DNA of 64,000 nt. It comes from Paracoccus sediminis. Lineage in GTDB: Bacteria > Pseudomonadota > Alphaproteobacteria > Rhodobacterales > Rhodobacteraceae. Under the pieces are notes generated by a model. The model saw nothing but the letters and a program-made list of their open reading frames with translations. It was not told where the DNA came from and did no database searches. Position 1 is the first letter of the stretch, and each line of letters opens with the position of its first letter. Of this stretch, positions 17,547 to 26,425 are shown piece after piece. The position numbers were made by a program, and so were the translations under genes. The stretch lies in contig NZ_FZNM01000012.1 of assembly GCF_900188295.1 (NCBI RefSeq), positions 1 to 64,000 of the forward strand, in the 5' to 3' direction.

Positions 17547-18272
17547 TCAGCGGCCGGTTCGGGCGCGCCATTCGTCGTATTTCTTCTGGTTCTCGTCTTT
17601 GGTGCAGGGATACAGGCCGATGATGGCCGCGCCGTTCTGGACCTGTTCCAGCACGAAATCCTCGAAGCTTTCCATGCCGGTGCAGTCCTCGGCGATCTCG
17701 TCGGCAAGATGGGCGGGGATCACCATCACGCCGTCCTTGTCGCCCAGCATGATGTCGCCCGGAAAGACCGCCACGTCGCCGCACGCGATGGGGACATTGA
17801 TGTCCAGGGCCTCGTGCAGGGTCAGGTTGGTGGGCGCGCTTGATCTGGCGAAATAGGCGGGCATGTCCAGCTTGCCGATGCCTTCGGCGTCGCGCATCCC
17901 GGCATCGGTCACGACCCCCGCCGCGCCGCGCAGGGCCAGCCGGGTAATGAGGATCGACCCGGCCGTCGCGGCGCGCGCGTCCTTGCGCCCGTCCATGACC
18001 AGGACATGGCCTGCCGGGCAGGTCTCGATGGCCACGCGCTGCGGGTGGTCGGCGTTGCGAAAGACGGTAAGGGGGTTGCGGTCTTCCCGCGCGGGAATAT
18101 AGCGCAGGGTGAAGGCCGGGCCGACCATGGTCTGATCCTTAGGGGCGACCGGGACCACGCCCTGGATGAACTGGTTGCGCAGGCCCCGCTTGTACAGCGC
18201 CGTGGCGACCGATGCGGTCGAGACCTTTTTCAGCTTGGCGCGGGTTTCGTCCGAAAGGGTGTGTTCGGTCAT
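17547..18272 (-). CDS. RraA-like protein (HMG/CHA aldolase-type)
   Basis: 241 aa protein of the RraA/4-hydroxy-4-methyl-2-oxoglutarate aldolase family. The motif LRGAAGVVTDAGMRDAEG carries the Arg and Asp used for pyruvate enolate and metal binding in the aldolases, and MDGRKDARAATAGSI precedes it. The name RraA refers to a regulator of RNase E, but family members in catabolic operons usually act as class II aldolases or oxaloacetate decarboxylases. Here it sits 7 bases after the dehydratase gene, so retro-aldol cleavage of a branch-pathway keto acid is plausible. The start MTEHTL gives family length. Confidence 0.82.
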   Translation of the reverse strand: MTEHTLSDETRAKLKKVSTASVATALYKRGLRNQFIQGVVPVAPKDQTMVGPAFTLRYIPAREDRNPLTVFRNADHPQRVAIETCPAGHVLVMDGRKDARAATAGSILITRLALRGAAGVVTDAGMRDAEGIGKLDMPAYFARSSAPTNLTLHEALDINVPIACGDVAVFPGDIMLGDKDGVMVIPAHLADEIAEDCTGMESFEDFVLEQVQNGAAIIGLYPCTKDENQKKYDEWRARTGR

Positions 18273-18279
18273 GATGTCC

Positions 18280-20016
18280 TCAGAAGATGTCCGGCTCGCC
18301 CGCCGCGCGGCCAAAGTCGGTTTGCAGGAAATCGAAGTCGCAGCCCTGGTCGGCCTGCGTCACGTGACGCTCGAACATCCAGCCGTAGCCGCGCTCGAAG
18401 CGGGGTTCGGGGGGCGTCCAGGCGGCCTTCCGGGCGGCCAGCTCCTCCTCTGCGACCAGCATGTCCAGACGGCGGTTGGGCAGATCCAGCCGCACGATGT
18501 CGCCGGTCTTCAGCAGCGCCAGCGGACCGCCGACAAAGCTTTCGGGCGCGACATGCAGAATGCAGGCGCCATAGCTGGTTCCCGACATGCGCGCGTCCGA
18601 AATCCGCAGCATGTCGCGATGGCCCTGCCGGATCAGCGCCTTGGGGATCGGCAGCATCCCCCATTCGGGAAAACCCGGCCCGCCTTGCGGACCCGCATTG
18701 CGCAGGACCATGACGTGATCGGGCGTGACCTCCAGATCCTCGTCATCCACGGCCGCCTTCATCTCGGGATAGCTGTCGAAGACCAGGGCCGGACCCTCGT
18801 GGACATGAAAGCGCGGATCGCAGGCGGCGGGCTTGATGACCGCGCCCGAGGGGCAGAGGTTGCCCTTCAGCACCGCCAGCGATCCTTCGTGATAAACAGG
18901 GTTCGACAGGGGCCGGATGACGTCGTCGTTATAGACGACCGCGCCCTCCAGGTTCTCGCCCAGGGTCTTGCCGGTCACGGTCAGCGCGCCGCAGTCCAGC
19001 CGTTCGGCGATCTGCGTCATCAGCGCGCGCAGGCCCCCCGCGTAATAGAAATCCTCCATCAGGTAGGTCTGCCCCGAGGGGCGGACATTGGCGATCAGCG
19101 GCGTCGTGCGGCCAAGCGCGTCCAGGTCGTCCAGCGTCAGGCCGATGCCCGCGCGCCGCGCCATGGCGATCAGGTGGACGACGGCATTGGTGGAACAGCC
19201 CGTGGCCATGGCGACGATGGCGGCATTCCTGACCGCGCCTTCGGTGATGATCTTGTCGGGGGTCAGATCCTCCCACACCATCTCGACCGCACGCCGGCCG
19301 CAATCGGCGCCCATGCGCTGATGGTTGGCATCGACGGCGGGGATCGAGGATGCGCCCGGCAGCGTGATGCCCATGGCGTCGGCAATGGCCGTCATCGTGG
19401 AGGCGGTGCCCATGGTCATGCAGACCCCGGCCGACCGCGCGATGCCGCCCTGCAACCCGATCCATTCCTGATCGGTGATGTTGCCCGCGCGGCGTTCGTC
19501 CCAGTATTTCCAGGCATCCGACCCGGACCCCAGGATGCGCCCGGCATAATTGCCGCGCAGCATCGGCCCCGCCGGCAGATAGATCATCGGGATGCCCGCG
19601 CTGATCGCGCCCATCACCAGGCCCGGCGTGGTCTTGTCGCAGCCGCCCATCAGCACCACCCCGTCCAGCGGGTGGGACCGGATCATCTCCTCGGTCTCCA
19701 TCGCCAGCATGTTGCGATACAGCATCGAGGTGGGCTTGGTGAAGCTTTCATCGACCGACAGCGACGGCATCTCGACCGGCAGGCCTCCGGCCTGCAACAC
19801 GCCGCGCGCCACGTCCCGCGCCCGTTCGCGGAAATGCGAATGGCAGGTGTTCAGTTCGGACCAGGTGTTCAGGATGCCGATGACCGGCTTGCCGTGGAAA
19901 TCCGCCTCGCCATAGCCAAGCTGCATCATCCGCGACCGGTGCCCGAAGCTGCGCAGGTCATCGGGTGCGAACCAGCGGGCGGACCGCAGATCGGCGGCTG
20001 TTTTCCTGATCGACAT
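18280..20016 (-). CDS. IlvD/Edd family dehydratase, L-arabinonate dehydratase type
   Basis: 578 aa iron-sulfur dehydratase, first gene of the catabolic unit. The opening LRSARWFAPDDLRSFGHRSR and the 578-residue length match rhizobial L-arabinonate dehydratase (EC 4.2.1.25) more than IlvD. Cluster cysteines are seen in NTCHSHF (~58), MGGCDKTTPG (~125) and AGVCMTMGTAS (~198); CSTNAVVHLIA follows. It would convert a pentonate or hexonate to a 2-keto-3-deoxy acid for the DapA-family enzymes downstream. No matching sugar dehydrogenase or lactonase is in the window, so the substrate probably enters as the acid. A promoter with a GntR operator lies 41-70 bases upstream. Confidence 0.88.
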   Translation of the reverse strand: MSIRKTAADLRSARWFAPDDLRSFGHRSRMMQLGYGEADFHGKPVIGILNTWSELNTCHSHFRERARDVARGVLQAGGLPVEMPSLSVDESFTKPTSMLYRNMLAMETEEMIRSHPLDGVVLMGGCDKTTPGLVMGAISAGIPMIYLPAGPMLRGNYAGRILGSGSDAWKYWDERRAGNITDQEWIGLQGGIARSAGVCMTMGTASTMTAIADAMGITLPGASSIPAVDANHQRMGADCGRRAVEMVWEDLTPDKIITEGAVRNAAIVAMATGCSTNAVVHLIAMARRAGIGLTLDDLDALGRTTPLIANVRPSGQTYLMEDFYYAGGLRALMTQIAERLDCGALTVTGKTLGENLEGAVVYNDDVIRPLSNPVYHEGSLAVLKGNLCPSGAVIKPAACDPRFHVHEGPALVFDSYPEMKAAVDDEDLEVTPDHVMVLRNAGPQGGPGFPEWGMLPIPKALIRQGHRDMLRISDARMSGTSYGACILHVAPESFVGGPLALLKTGDIVRLDLPNRRLDMLVAEEELAARKAAWTPPEPRFERGYGWMFERHVTQADQGCDFDFLQTDFGRAAGEPDIF

Positions 20017-20056
20017 GATCCTCTCCTCCAGGTCAGGTCAGAACCCAACTGTTCAT

Positions 20057-20086
20057 ACTAATATTTCAGTTCACGCGGTATATCAA
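20057..20086 (-). promoter_or_regulatory. Putative promoter and GntR operator between the dehydratase gene and gntR
   Basis: On the minus strand -35 TTGATA (20081-20086) and -10 TATTAG (20058-20063) are 17 bases apart and point to the dehydratase gene. The plus-strand motif ACTAATATTTCAG (20057-20069) covers the -10, so one bound repressor could control this operon and perhaps gntR itself. The 14-base form is an imperfect palindrome, ACT...AGT, with 10 of 14 positions symmetric. Confidence 0.6.
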
Positions 20087-20147
20087 TCCCTTTATTGTGG
20101 CGATGAACATGTGGCGCGACGGCGCGCGAACGGCAAAGGAGAACGGT

Positions 20148-20858
20148 ATGGCAACCTCGCTTGCGGCCAGCCTAGGATTGAACGACATGGCCATACCCGG
20201 CAGCGGCGGGACCGTGCAGCGCGTCTATGAAAGCCTGCGCAAACGGATCATCACGCTGGATCTGCCGCCCGACACGCCGCTGACCCGAACCGAGCTGACC
20301 GACCGCTATGGCGTCAGCCAGACCCCGATTCGCGAAGCGTTGCAACTGCTGAAACAGGAAGGGCTGGTGATGGTCTTTCCGCAGTCCAAGACCGTCGTGA
20401 CCCGCATCGACGTGCCGCAGACCTACGAGGCGCATTTCCTGCGCGTCGCCTTGGAAACCGAGGTGTGCCGCAGGCTGGCCACCGAAGGCAACGAGACGGT
20501 GCTGACCCGCGCCGCCTCGATCATCCGCATGCAAGAGGCGGTGGCCGACGACCCCAGCCAGATCGCCGTATTCCAGGAACTGGACGAACTGTTCCATCAG
20601 ACGCTGTTCGCAGGCCTTGGCCGGACGGGCCTGCACCAGCTGGTCCGCGAACGGTCTGGCCACCTGGAACGCATCCGCCGCCTGCATCTGCCGGAAAAGG
20701 GCAAGGTGCTGAACATTCTTGCGGGCCATCGGGCCATTGTCGAGGCCATCGGCAGCGGCGATCCCGACAGCGCCATCGGCGCGATCCGCGACCACCTGAG
20801 TCAGACCGTCGCGAAAGTCGAAGACCTGCGCCGGGAATTCCCGCAATACTTCGCCTGA
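20148..20858 (+). CDS. GntR family transcriptional regulator (FCD/FadR subfamily)
   Basis: 236 aa. An N-terminal winged helix-turn-helix (~residues 25-90; VYESLRKRIITLDLPPD, then YGVSQTPIREALQLLKQEGLV) is followed by an all-helical FCD ligand domain with RVALETEVCRRLA, the metal/effector His region FHQTLFAGLGRTGLHQL and GHRAIVEAIGSGD. The ATG at 20148 is chosen for the AAAGGAG before it. It is divergent from the sugar-acid catabolic operon, and a near-palindrome that recurs before four units lies between them. It is therefore the probable local repressor, relieved by a pathway intermediate. Confidence 0.9.
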   Translation: MATSLAASLGLNDMAIPGSGGTVQRVYESLRKRIITLDLPPDTPLTRTELTDRYGVSQTPIREALQLLKQEGLVMVFPQSKTVVTRIDVPQTYEAHFLRVALETEVCRRLATEGNETVLTRAASIIRMQEAVADDPSQIAVFQELDELFHQTLFAGLGRTGLHQLVRERSGHLERIRRLHLPEKGKVLNILAGHRAIVEAIGSGDPDSAIGAIRDHLSQTVAKVEDLRREFPQYFA

Positions 20859-20885
20859 AAGCCGGAAAACGATTCAGGCGAAGTG
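20849..20885 (+). terminator. Strong stem-loop spanning the gntR stop codon
   Basis: Twelve-base perfect arms, ACTTCGCCTGAA and TTCAGGCGAAGT, are separated by 13 bases. The left arm contains the last codons and stop of gntR. No T run follows, so it is not a textbook intrinsic terminator; it may stabilise the 3' end of the mRNA or act with Rho. Confidence 0.5.
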
Positions 20886-21221
20886 TCGCAGGCCCTGTCG
20901 GAGAAACGGCAGGGGCGCGGCACGGGATGGCGCCCTCTGCCAGTTTCGGAACGCCGCCAGAGCAGAGACGCCAGGGCGCAGAAAGCCGGATTCGTCCAGG
21001 GCAAGATCCTCCGAACGCCCCGGCCCTGGCCCCGGAGAAGACGATCGGCGAGGGCGTCCGGCACGTCAGGCCGCCCGTCATCCAAGACAGTTTGCAGGCC
21101 GCAAGATCGTGCGAAGGCGCGGTCGTTCCGGCGCAGGGAAACGTTCGGACCCGGATGCAAGGCAAGGCTGTGCCTGAACCAGCCGGTCGATCGCCATGCG
21201 GATGCCACAAGGCGTCTCGAT
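20886..21221. other. Intergenic or degraded sequence between gntR and a pseudogene
   Basis: About 340 bases with open frames but no protein-like composition or known motif in either direction. It leads into the remains of a CoA-transferase and may be eroded coding sequence or an old promoter region. No operator copy was found. Confidence 0.4.
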
Positions 21222-22317
21222 ATGCGGCACATGTGCCGCGACCTGACCAATGTTCTTGCCCGGCCTTTCTGCTGCCACCAGCTTGCCCATTTCGGCGCCG
21301 AGGTCATCAAGGTCGAGGCGCGGGGCCGGGGCGATCTGGCCCGCAATCTGGGCGCCGATCCCGAATTGAACCGCAAGGGCATGGGCGTGTCCTTCCTGGC
21401 CCAGAACGCGGGCAAGAAGTCCGTCACCGTCAACCTCAAGCACCCCGAGGGCAAGGCGCTGCTCAAGCGGCTGGTCCAAAGCGCCGATGTTCTGGTCGAG
21501 AACTTTCGCCCCGGCGTGATGACGCGGCTTGGCGTGGACTACGAGGTTCTGCGGGCCGAGAACCCGCGCCTGATCTATTGCGCAATCTCGGGCTTTGGAC
21601 AAACCGGGCCATGGAAGGACCGGCCCGCCTATGACCAGATCATCCAGGGTGCCTCGGGGGTCATGTGGATCACGGGCGATCCCGGTTCCGCGCCTCTGCG
21701 GATGGGTTATCCCCTGGCCGATACGATCGGCGGGCTGACGGCGGCCATGGCCGTCGCCACGGCGCTGAACGCGCCCGACCGGGGCACCTTCGGCCAACGG
21801 CAACGATAACCTGACCTCGGCACCTTCGGGCGCGTTCCGCACGGCGGACGGGCTGATGAACATCGCCGCCAACAAGGATGAACAATGGGTGTCGCTGGCC
21901 CGCCACCTGGGCCGCGACGATCTGCTGGACCATCCCGACTATGCCACGCGCGAGCTGCGCAAGAAGAACCGCCTGGCGCTGCGTGAGGCTCTGGAGCAGA
22001 CGCTCAAGGCCCGCCCGGCCGAGGATTGGGCAAACGCGTTGAACCGGATCGGCGTGCCTGCGGGCGCGATGCTGACGCTGCCCCAGATCCTTGCCTCGCC
22101 GCAGGTGGCGGATCGCGGAATGCTGGGAACCTTTCCCGATGCCGAGGGCGTGGGCCGTGACATCACCGTCGTCCGGACGGGCGTGACGTTCGATGGAAAG
22201 GCCCCGGCCGTGGATACGCCGCCACCGCCGCTTGGCGCGCACAACGCCGAAATCTTTGGCGGCCTCGGCCTTTCCGCCGCCGAACTCGACTGCCTTGCCC
22301 AGAACGGGGCGATCTGA
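21222..22317 (+). pseudogene. CaiB/BaiF family III CoA-transferase, broken
   Basis: The N-terminal half is clear: TNVLARPFCCHQLAHFGAEV, GKKSVTVNLKHPEGKALL and the SADVLVENFRPGVMTRLG region that normally precedes the active site. The frame stops at 21809 after ALNAPDRGTFG. The C-terminal half resumes in another frame from about 21796 (GNDNLTSAPSGAFRTADGL, then IAANKDEQW) to 22317. Roughly 80 residues of the middle are missing, so there is an internal deletion plus a frameshift. Intact relatives are ~390 aa and move CoA between carboxylic acids. It heads a decayed five-gene operon. Confidence 0.82.
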
Positions 22318-22960
22318 TGGCAGACATCGTTTCCCTGGCGAACGAAGCGCCGGCCGCCGCCTGGCCGAGGACTGGTGGACGACCTCGATCATCCGCATGA
22401 GGCCGGGCGAGATCCGCTTTCGCGGCTATGCGATCGAGGATCTGATCGGCCGTGTCAGTTACCCGCAGATGGTCTGGCTGATAACGCGCGGCGAATTGCC
22501 GGCCCCTGGCCAGGCCCGCCTGCTGGACGCGGCGCTTGTGGCAGGCGTCGATCACGGCCCGCAGGCGCCGTCCATCGCGATTTCCCGCATGGCGATCACC
22601 GGGGGGACCGGCATCAACGGTGCCATGGTCTCGGCCATCAACGTGCTTGACGACATCCCTGGCGGCGCGGGCGAGCAATGCGTGGAGCTGTTTCACGAGA
22701 TCGCGGCGGAAACCGCCCCCCTGCCCAAGGCCGTCGCCGGCGTGCTGGAACGGCGCCGGGCCGCGGGCCGGAAATACGTGCCCGGCTTCGGGCATCGGTT
22801 CCATCCGGTCGACCCGCGCGCGCCCCGGCTGCTGGAACGGGTGGATGGGGCTGTCGCGAAGGGCATCGTCGAAGGCCGCTTTGCCGCCATCGCCCGCGCC
22901 GTGGACGCCCATTTGCGCGCCACCACGTCGCGGCCCGTGCCCATGAACATCGATGGGGCG
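22317..22960 (+). pseudogene. Citryl-CoA lyase/citrate synthase-like protein, broken
   Basis: An ATG overlaps the previous stop (TGATG) and opens MADIVSLANEAP, but the frame shifts within ~20 codons. The body ([72 protein letters not shown] with the catalytic His) lies in the next frame. It matches short citrate synthase homologues annotated as citryl-CoA lyase, which split citryl-CoA to acetyl-CoA and oxaloacetate. The sequence ends abruptly at PMNIDGAP (about 22960) and runs straight into a TctC fragment, so the 3' end was deleted. Confidence 0.8.
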
Positions 22961-23638
22961 CCGGCGGCACCATCGGCCTGCCGCAGTTCATCAACCCGTA
23001 CGGCGGCGAAGGAAACGCCCTGATGACCGGCGGCATGGTGATGATCGGCGCGATCCTCACCAACAATTCGCCCGTCGGTCTGGACATGGTCACGCCCATC
23101 GCGCGCCTGACCGGCGAATACCTGGCCGTCGTCGTGCCGGCCGCGTCGGACATCGCCTCGCTTGACGATCTTGTGGCAAAGCTGAAGGCCGATCCCGGCG
23201 CGGTGTCCTGGGCGGGCGGCAGCGCGGGTGGCAGCGATCACATGCTGGCCGGCCTGATCGCACAAGCGGCAGGCGTCTCGGGCTGGGGCGAGTTTGCCGA
23301 ACAGGTCGCGTCGGGCACCCTGCGCGCCATCGCCGTCTCGGCACCCGAACGGGTCGAGGGCATCGATGCGCCCACCATCCGCGAACAGGGCCTTGGATGT
23401 CGAATTGCTGAACTGGCGCGCCGTCTTCGATCCGCCCGATATGAGCGACGGGGACAAGGCCAGGATGATCGACGTGCTGACCCGCCTGAACGCCTCCGAG
23501 GCGTGGCAGACCGAGCTTGCCAGCCGGTCCTGGACGCCCCTGTTCCTGGCGGGCGACGAATTCGCCGTGTATCTGAACGAGGATACCGCCCGAATCCGGA
23601 CCGTCTTGGAAGGGCTGGGCCTGGTGGCGGCAGGATAG
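22961..23638 (+). pseudogene. Tripartite tricarboxylate receptor TctC remnant
   Basis: This starts in mid-protein as [20 protein letters not shown] without a signal peptide and continues through [20 protein letters not shown] and [20 protein letters not shown]. About 30 residues seem to be missing before the GEFAEQ part. A frameshift near 23395 moves the C-terminus ([20 protein letters not shown]) to another frame, ending at 23638. It is joined to the citryl-CoA lyase remnant by a deletion. A separate, intact TctC is encoded at 10405-11379. Confidence 0.8.
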
Positions 23639-23654
23639 GGGCCTGGGCATCCCC

Positions 23655-24122
23655 TTGCGGCCCGGTCCGATCCTTGTCGCGCTGATGGTCATTGCGGGCG
23701 GGATCGGGATGGTCATGGCCACCCGGCTGATCCCGGTCTCGCCCGGCTATGCGCGCGTCGGTCCGACGCTGTTCCCCCTGATCGTCGGCGGCGCGCTACT
23801 GATCCTGGGGGTGGCCCTTCTGGCCGAGGCCTTGGCCGGCCGGTGGCATTGCGAGGCGACCGACCCAGAGGAAGAACGGCCGGACCTTGTCCCGCTGCTG
23901 TGGGTCGGGGGCGGATTGCTTCTGAATCTGATGCTGATAAGGCCGGTCGGGTTCATCCTGTCGTCGTCGCTGATGCATGTCATGGTCGCCACCGGCTTTG
24001 GCGCGTGACGCATCTGGCTGGCCGCGCTTGTCGGCTTTCTTCTGGCCCTTGTCGTCTATTATGGGTTCGCGCAGCTGCTGGGCCTGCGCATGGGCGGCGG
24101 ATTGATCGAGGATCTGCTATGA
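23655..24122 (+). pseudogene. Tripartite tricarboxylate transporter TctB, interrupted by a stop codon
   Basis: A TTG start gives [20 protein letters not shown], then SPGYARVGPTLFPLIVGGA and two more hydrophobic stretches, as in TctB. An in-frame TGA at 24006-24008 follows ATGFGA; the same frame continues with RIWLAALVGFLLALVVYYGF and GGGLIEDLL and ends where tctA begins. A single CGA-to-TGA change could explain it. Without the stop the protein would be the usual ~155 aa. Confidence 0.8.
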
Positions 24123-25578
24123 TGGAATCGCTCGCCAAGCTGCTGCATGGATTTTCCGTGGCGCTCACGCCCTACAACCTGATGTGGTCGGTCGTGGGCG
24201 TCACGCCGAGAACCGCCATCGGCGTGCTGTCGCGCCTCGGCCCGGCGCTGACCATCGCCCTGCTGCTGCCCATCACCTTTCAGGTTCCGGCCGAGGCCGC
24301 ATTCATCCTAGTTCGCAGGCATCTATTTCGGGGCGATGTTCGGGGGATCGACCACCTCGATCCTCATCAACACGCCGGGCGAAAGCGCCACCATCGTGAC
24401 CGCCCTCGAAGGACACAAGATGGCAAAGGCGGGCTGGGGAGGGCCGGCGCTGGCAATCGCTGCCATTGGGTCGTTCGTCGCGGGGACCATCGGGGTGGTC
24501 GGCATCACGCTGTTGGCGCCCGTCATTGTCCGTCTGGCGCTGAATTTCGCGCCAGCCGATTACTTTTCGCTGATGGTGCTGGCCTTTGTCGCGGTATCGG
24601 TGGTGCTGGGCAGTTCCGTGGTGCGCGGGCTGACGGCGCTGTGCCTGGGCCTGTTCATCGGGCTTATCGGCGTGGATTTGCAGACCGGCCAAGCGCGGTT
24701 CTCCTTTGGGCAGATGAGCCTGCTGGACGGGATCGACGTGGTGATCGTCTGCGTGGGCCTGTTCGCCGTGGGCGAAACGCCGCACCTGGCCACCCGCTAT
24801 CGCCGCGGCCAGGACAAGGTCATCGCCATCAAGGGGTCGTTGTGGATGACCGGCCGCGACTGGGGGCGATCCTGGAAGCCATGGCTGAGGGGGGGCATTC
24901 CTGGGTTTTCCCATCGGCGCCATGCCGGCGGGCGGGGCCGAGATCCCGACCTTTCTGTCCTATTTCCTGGAAAAGCGCCTGTCCAGGCACCCCGAGGAGT
25001 TCGGCGAGGGCGCCATCGAAGGCGTCGCGGGCCCCGAGGCCGCCAACAACGCGTCGGCCGCGATCATGCTGTCGGCATTCCAGAGCTATGGTCTCAATCC
25101 GGGTCCGCAGCTTCTGTTCTCGCAGCCGGACCTTGTCTGAGGGCTGATCGCCAGCCTGTATATCGGCAATGTCATGCTGCTGGTCCTGAACCTGCCGCTG
25201 GTGGGCCTGTGGGTGCAGATCCTGAAGATCCCCATGCTCTATCTGTATGCGGGCATCCTGGTCTTCGCGACGATCGGCACCTATGGGATCAGCCGGTCTG
25301 TCTTTGACCTTGCGCTGCTTTACGGCATCGGAGTGCTGGGCTTCTTCATGCGCCGCTCTGATTTTCCGACCAGTCCGGTGGTCATCGGCATGATCCTGGG
25401 GCCGTTCGCCGAACAACAGTTCCGCCGCGCCATGACCATCAGCCAGGGCGACCTGTCGGTTTTCATCAGCCGACCCATTTCGGCCGCTCTGCTGCTGCTC
25501 GCCCTGCTGGCGATCATGCTGCCCGCGCTGATGCATCTGCGCAGGCAGCGACGGCAGTATCCGGTGGACGCGGATTGA
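24119..25578 (+). pseudogene. Tripartite tricarboxylate transporter TctA, broken by two frameshifts and a stop
   Basis: The N-terminus (LHGFSVALTPYNLMWSVVGV, PALTIALLLPITFQVPAEAA) is followed by a frameshift near 24310-24320. The second part (MFGGSTTSILINTPGESATI) runs to another shift near 24892, in a run of seven G. The third ([37 protein letters not shown]) meets an in-frame TGA at 25138 that replaces the usual Trp before GLIASLYIGN, and the tail continues to 25578. Restored, it would be a normal ~490 aa TctA. It is the last member of the dead operon. Confidence 0.85.
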
Positions 25579-25890
25579 CGGCGTTCGATCAAGGATCGCC
25601 CTGCGGATACAGAACAGAGCCGCGGCGCACGACGCATGACGCCCCGGATCCGATTGTCTTCCCCAAGGCTGCCTTCTCAATCCTTGACTGGCTTGCGCGA
25701 ACGGGGCGGAAGGTGATCTGATGCGATTGGCCGTCCTGCCGCCACCTGGCCGCCACGCGCCTTCGGACCTTGTGTCCCGTCCTGTTTCAGTCCGGCGGAT
25801 GCGGACATGCGGCATGAGGCTTTTGCGATGGAACGCCAAGGCAATCCGGCCGTTACGTCCTTTCAGAATATCATTCGAGGACGGACAAGA
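25579..25890. other. Intergenic region before the DUF883 gene
   Basis: About 310 bases with no recognisable coding sequence. It must hold the promoter of the small membrane protein gene at 25891, but I could not place -35/-10 boxes with confidence. No operator copy or hairpin stood out. Confidence 0.35.
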
Positions 25891-26205
25891 ATGGCACAGA
25901 ATCCCAGCATGCCCCAGGCGGGCGACGTTTCCGCGGCTGTGGACGAGACAACGGGCACTCTGCGGGAAAACGCCCGGCAACTGGCCGAACAGGCGGCTTC
26001 GAAGGCGAACGACACGCTCGAGGCCGGACGGGATTATGCGGAGCGTGCGTATGAGGTGGGACGGCAGAAGGTCGAAGAAGCGGCCTTCTATACGGAACTG
26101 GGGTTTGAAGAAGTCATTTTCCTCGTCCGCCGCCACCCTGTCACAGCCTTGGGTATCGCGGTCGGAATCGGTTTCCTGCTAGGGAGTGTGACGTCGCGCC
26201 GGTGA
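25891..26205 (+). CDS. DUF883 family protein (ElaB/YqjD-like)
   Basis: 104 aa. A charged, Ala-rich helical N-terminus (GTLRENARQLAEQAASKAND and RDYAERAYEVGRQKVEEAA) is followed by one C-terminal membrane segment, HPVTALGIAVGIGFLLGSV, ending in Arg-Arg. That is the layout of the DUF883 proteins ElaB and YqjD, inner-membrane-anchored proteins that bind stationary-phase ribosomes in E. coli and are stress-induced. The ATG at 25891 is chosen over 25807 because AGGACGG precedes it and it removes an unusual leader. It stands alone in the plus direction. Confidence 0.8.
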   Translation: MAQNPSMPQAGDVSAAVDETTGTLRENARQLAEQAASKANDTLEAGRDYAERAYEVGRQKVEEAAFYTELGFEEVIFLVRRHPVTALGIAVGIGFLLGSVTSRR

Positions 26206-26425
26206 GCCGCACGCTTACCCGCCGTGGCGCAACCGGCGAGGACATCTGGTGCAAACCTGCTTGGCTCCTTTGGGCTGACGCATGAACCGCCAAAGGTCCG
26301 CACCTTAGCAAGTGGGTGCGCCGCGCAGATTGGGACCATGGATGCATGCAGGCCTTCGCCAAGGTCAGACAAAGGTTGCAAAGCGCATCGCGCCGGGGCG
26401 GGACCGTTCTTGGAGAATGGCACCG

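Noticed and set aside
18166..20061. 631-codon plus-strand open frame
   Set aside because: Shadow of the minus-strand IlvD-type dehydratase; no domain of its own.
24885..24900. Frameshift in a G run of the tctA remnant as a sequencing error in a live gene
   Set aside because: The same gene has another frameshift and a stop codon, and four neighbouring genes are also broken, so decay is the better explanation.
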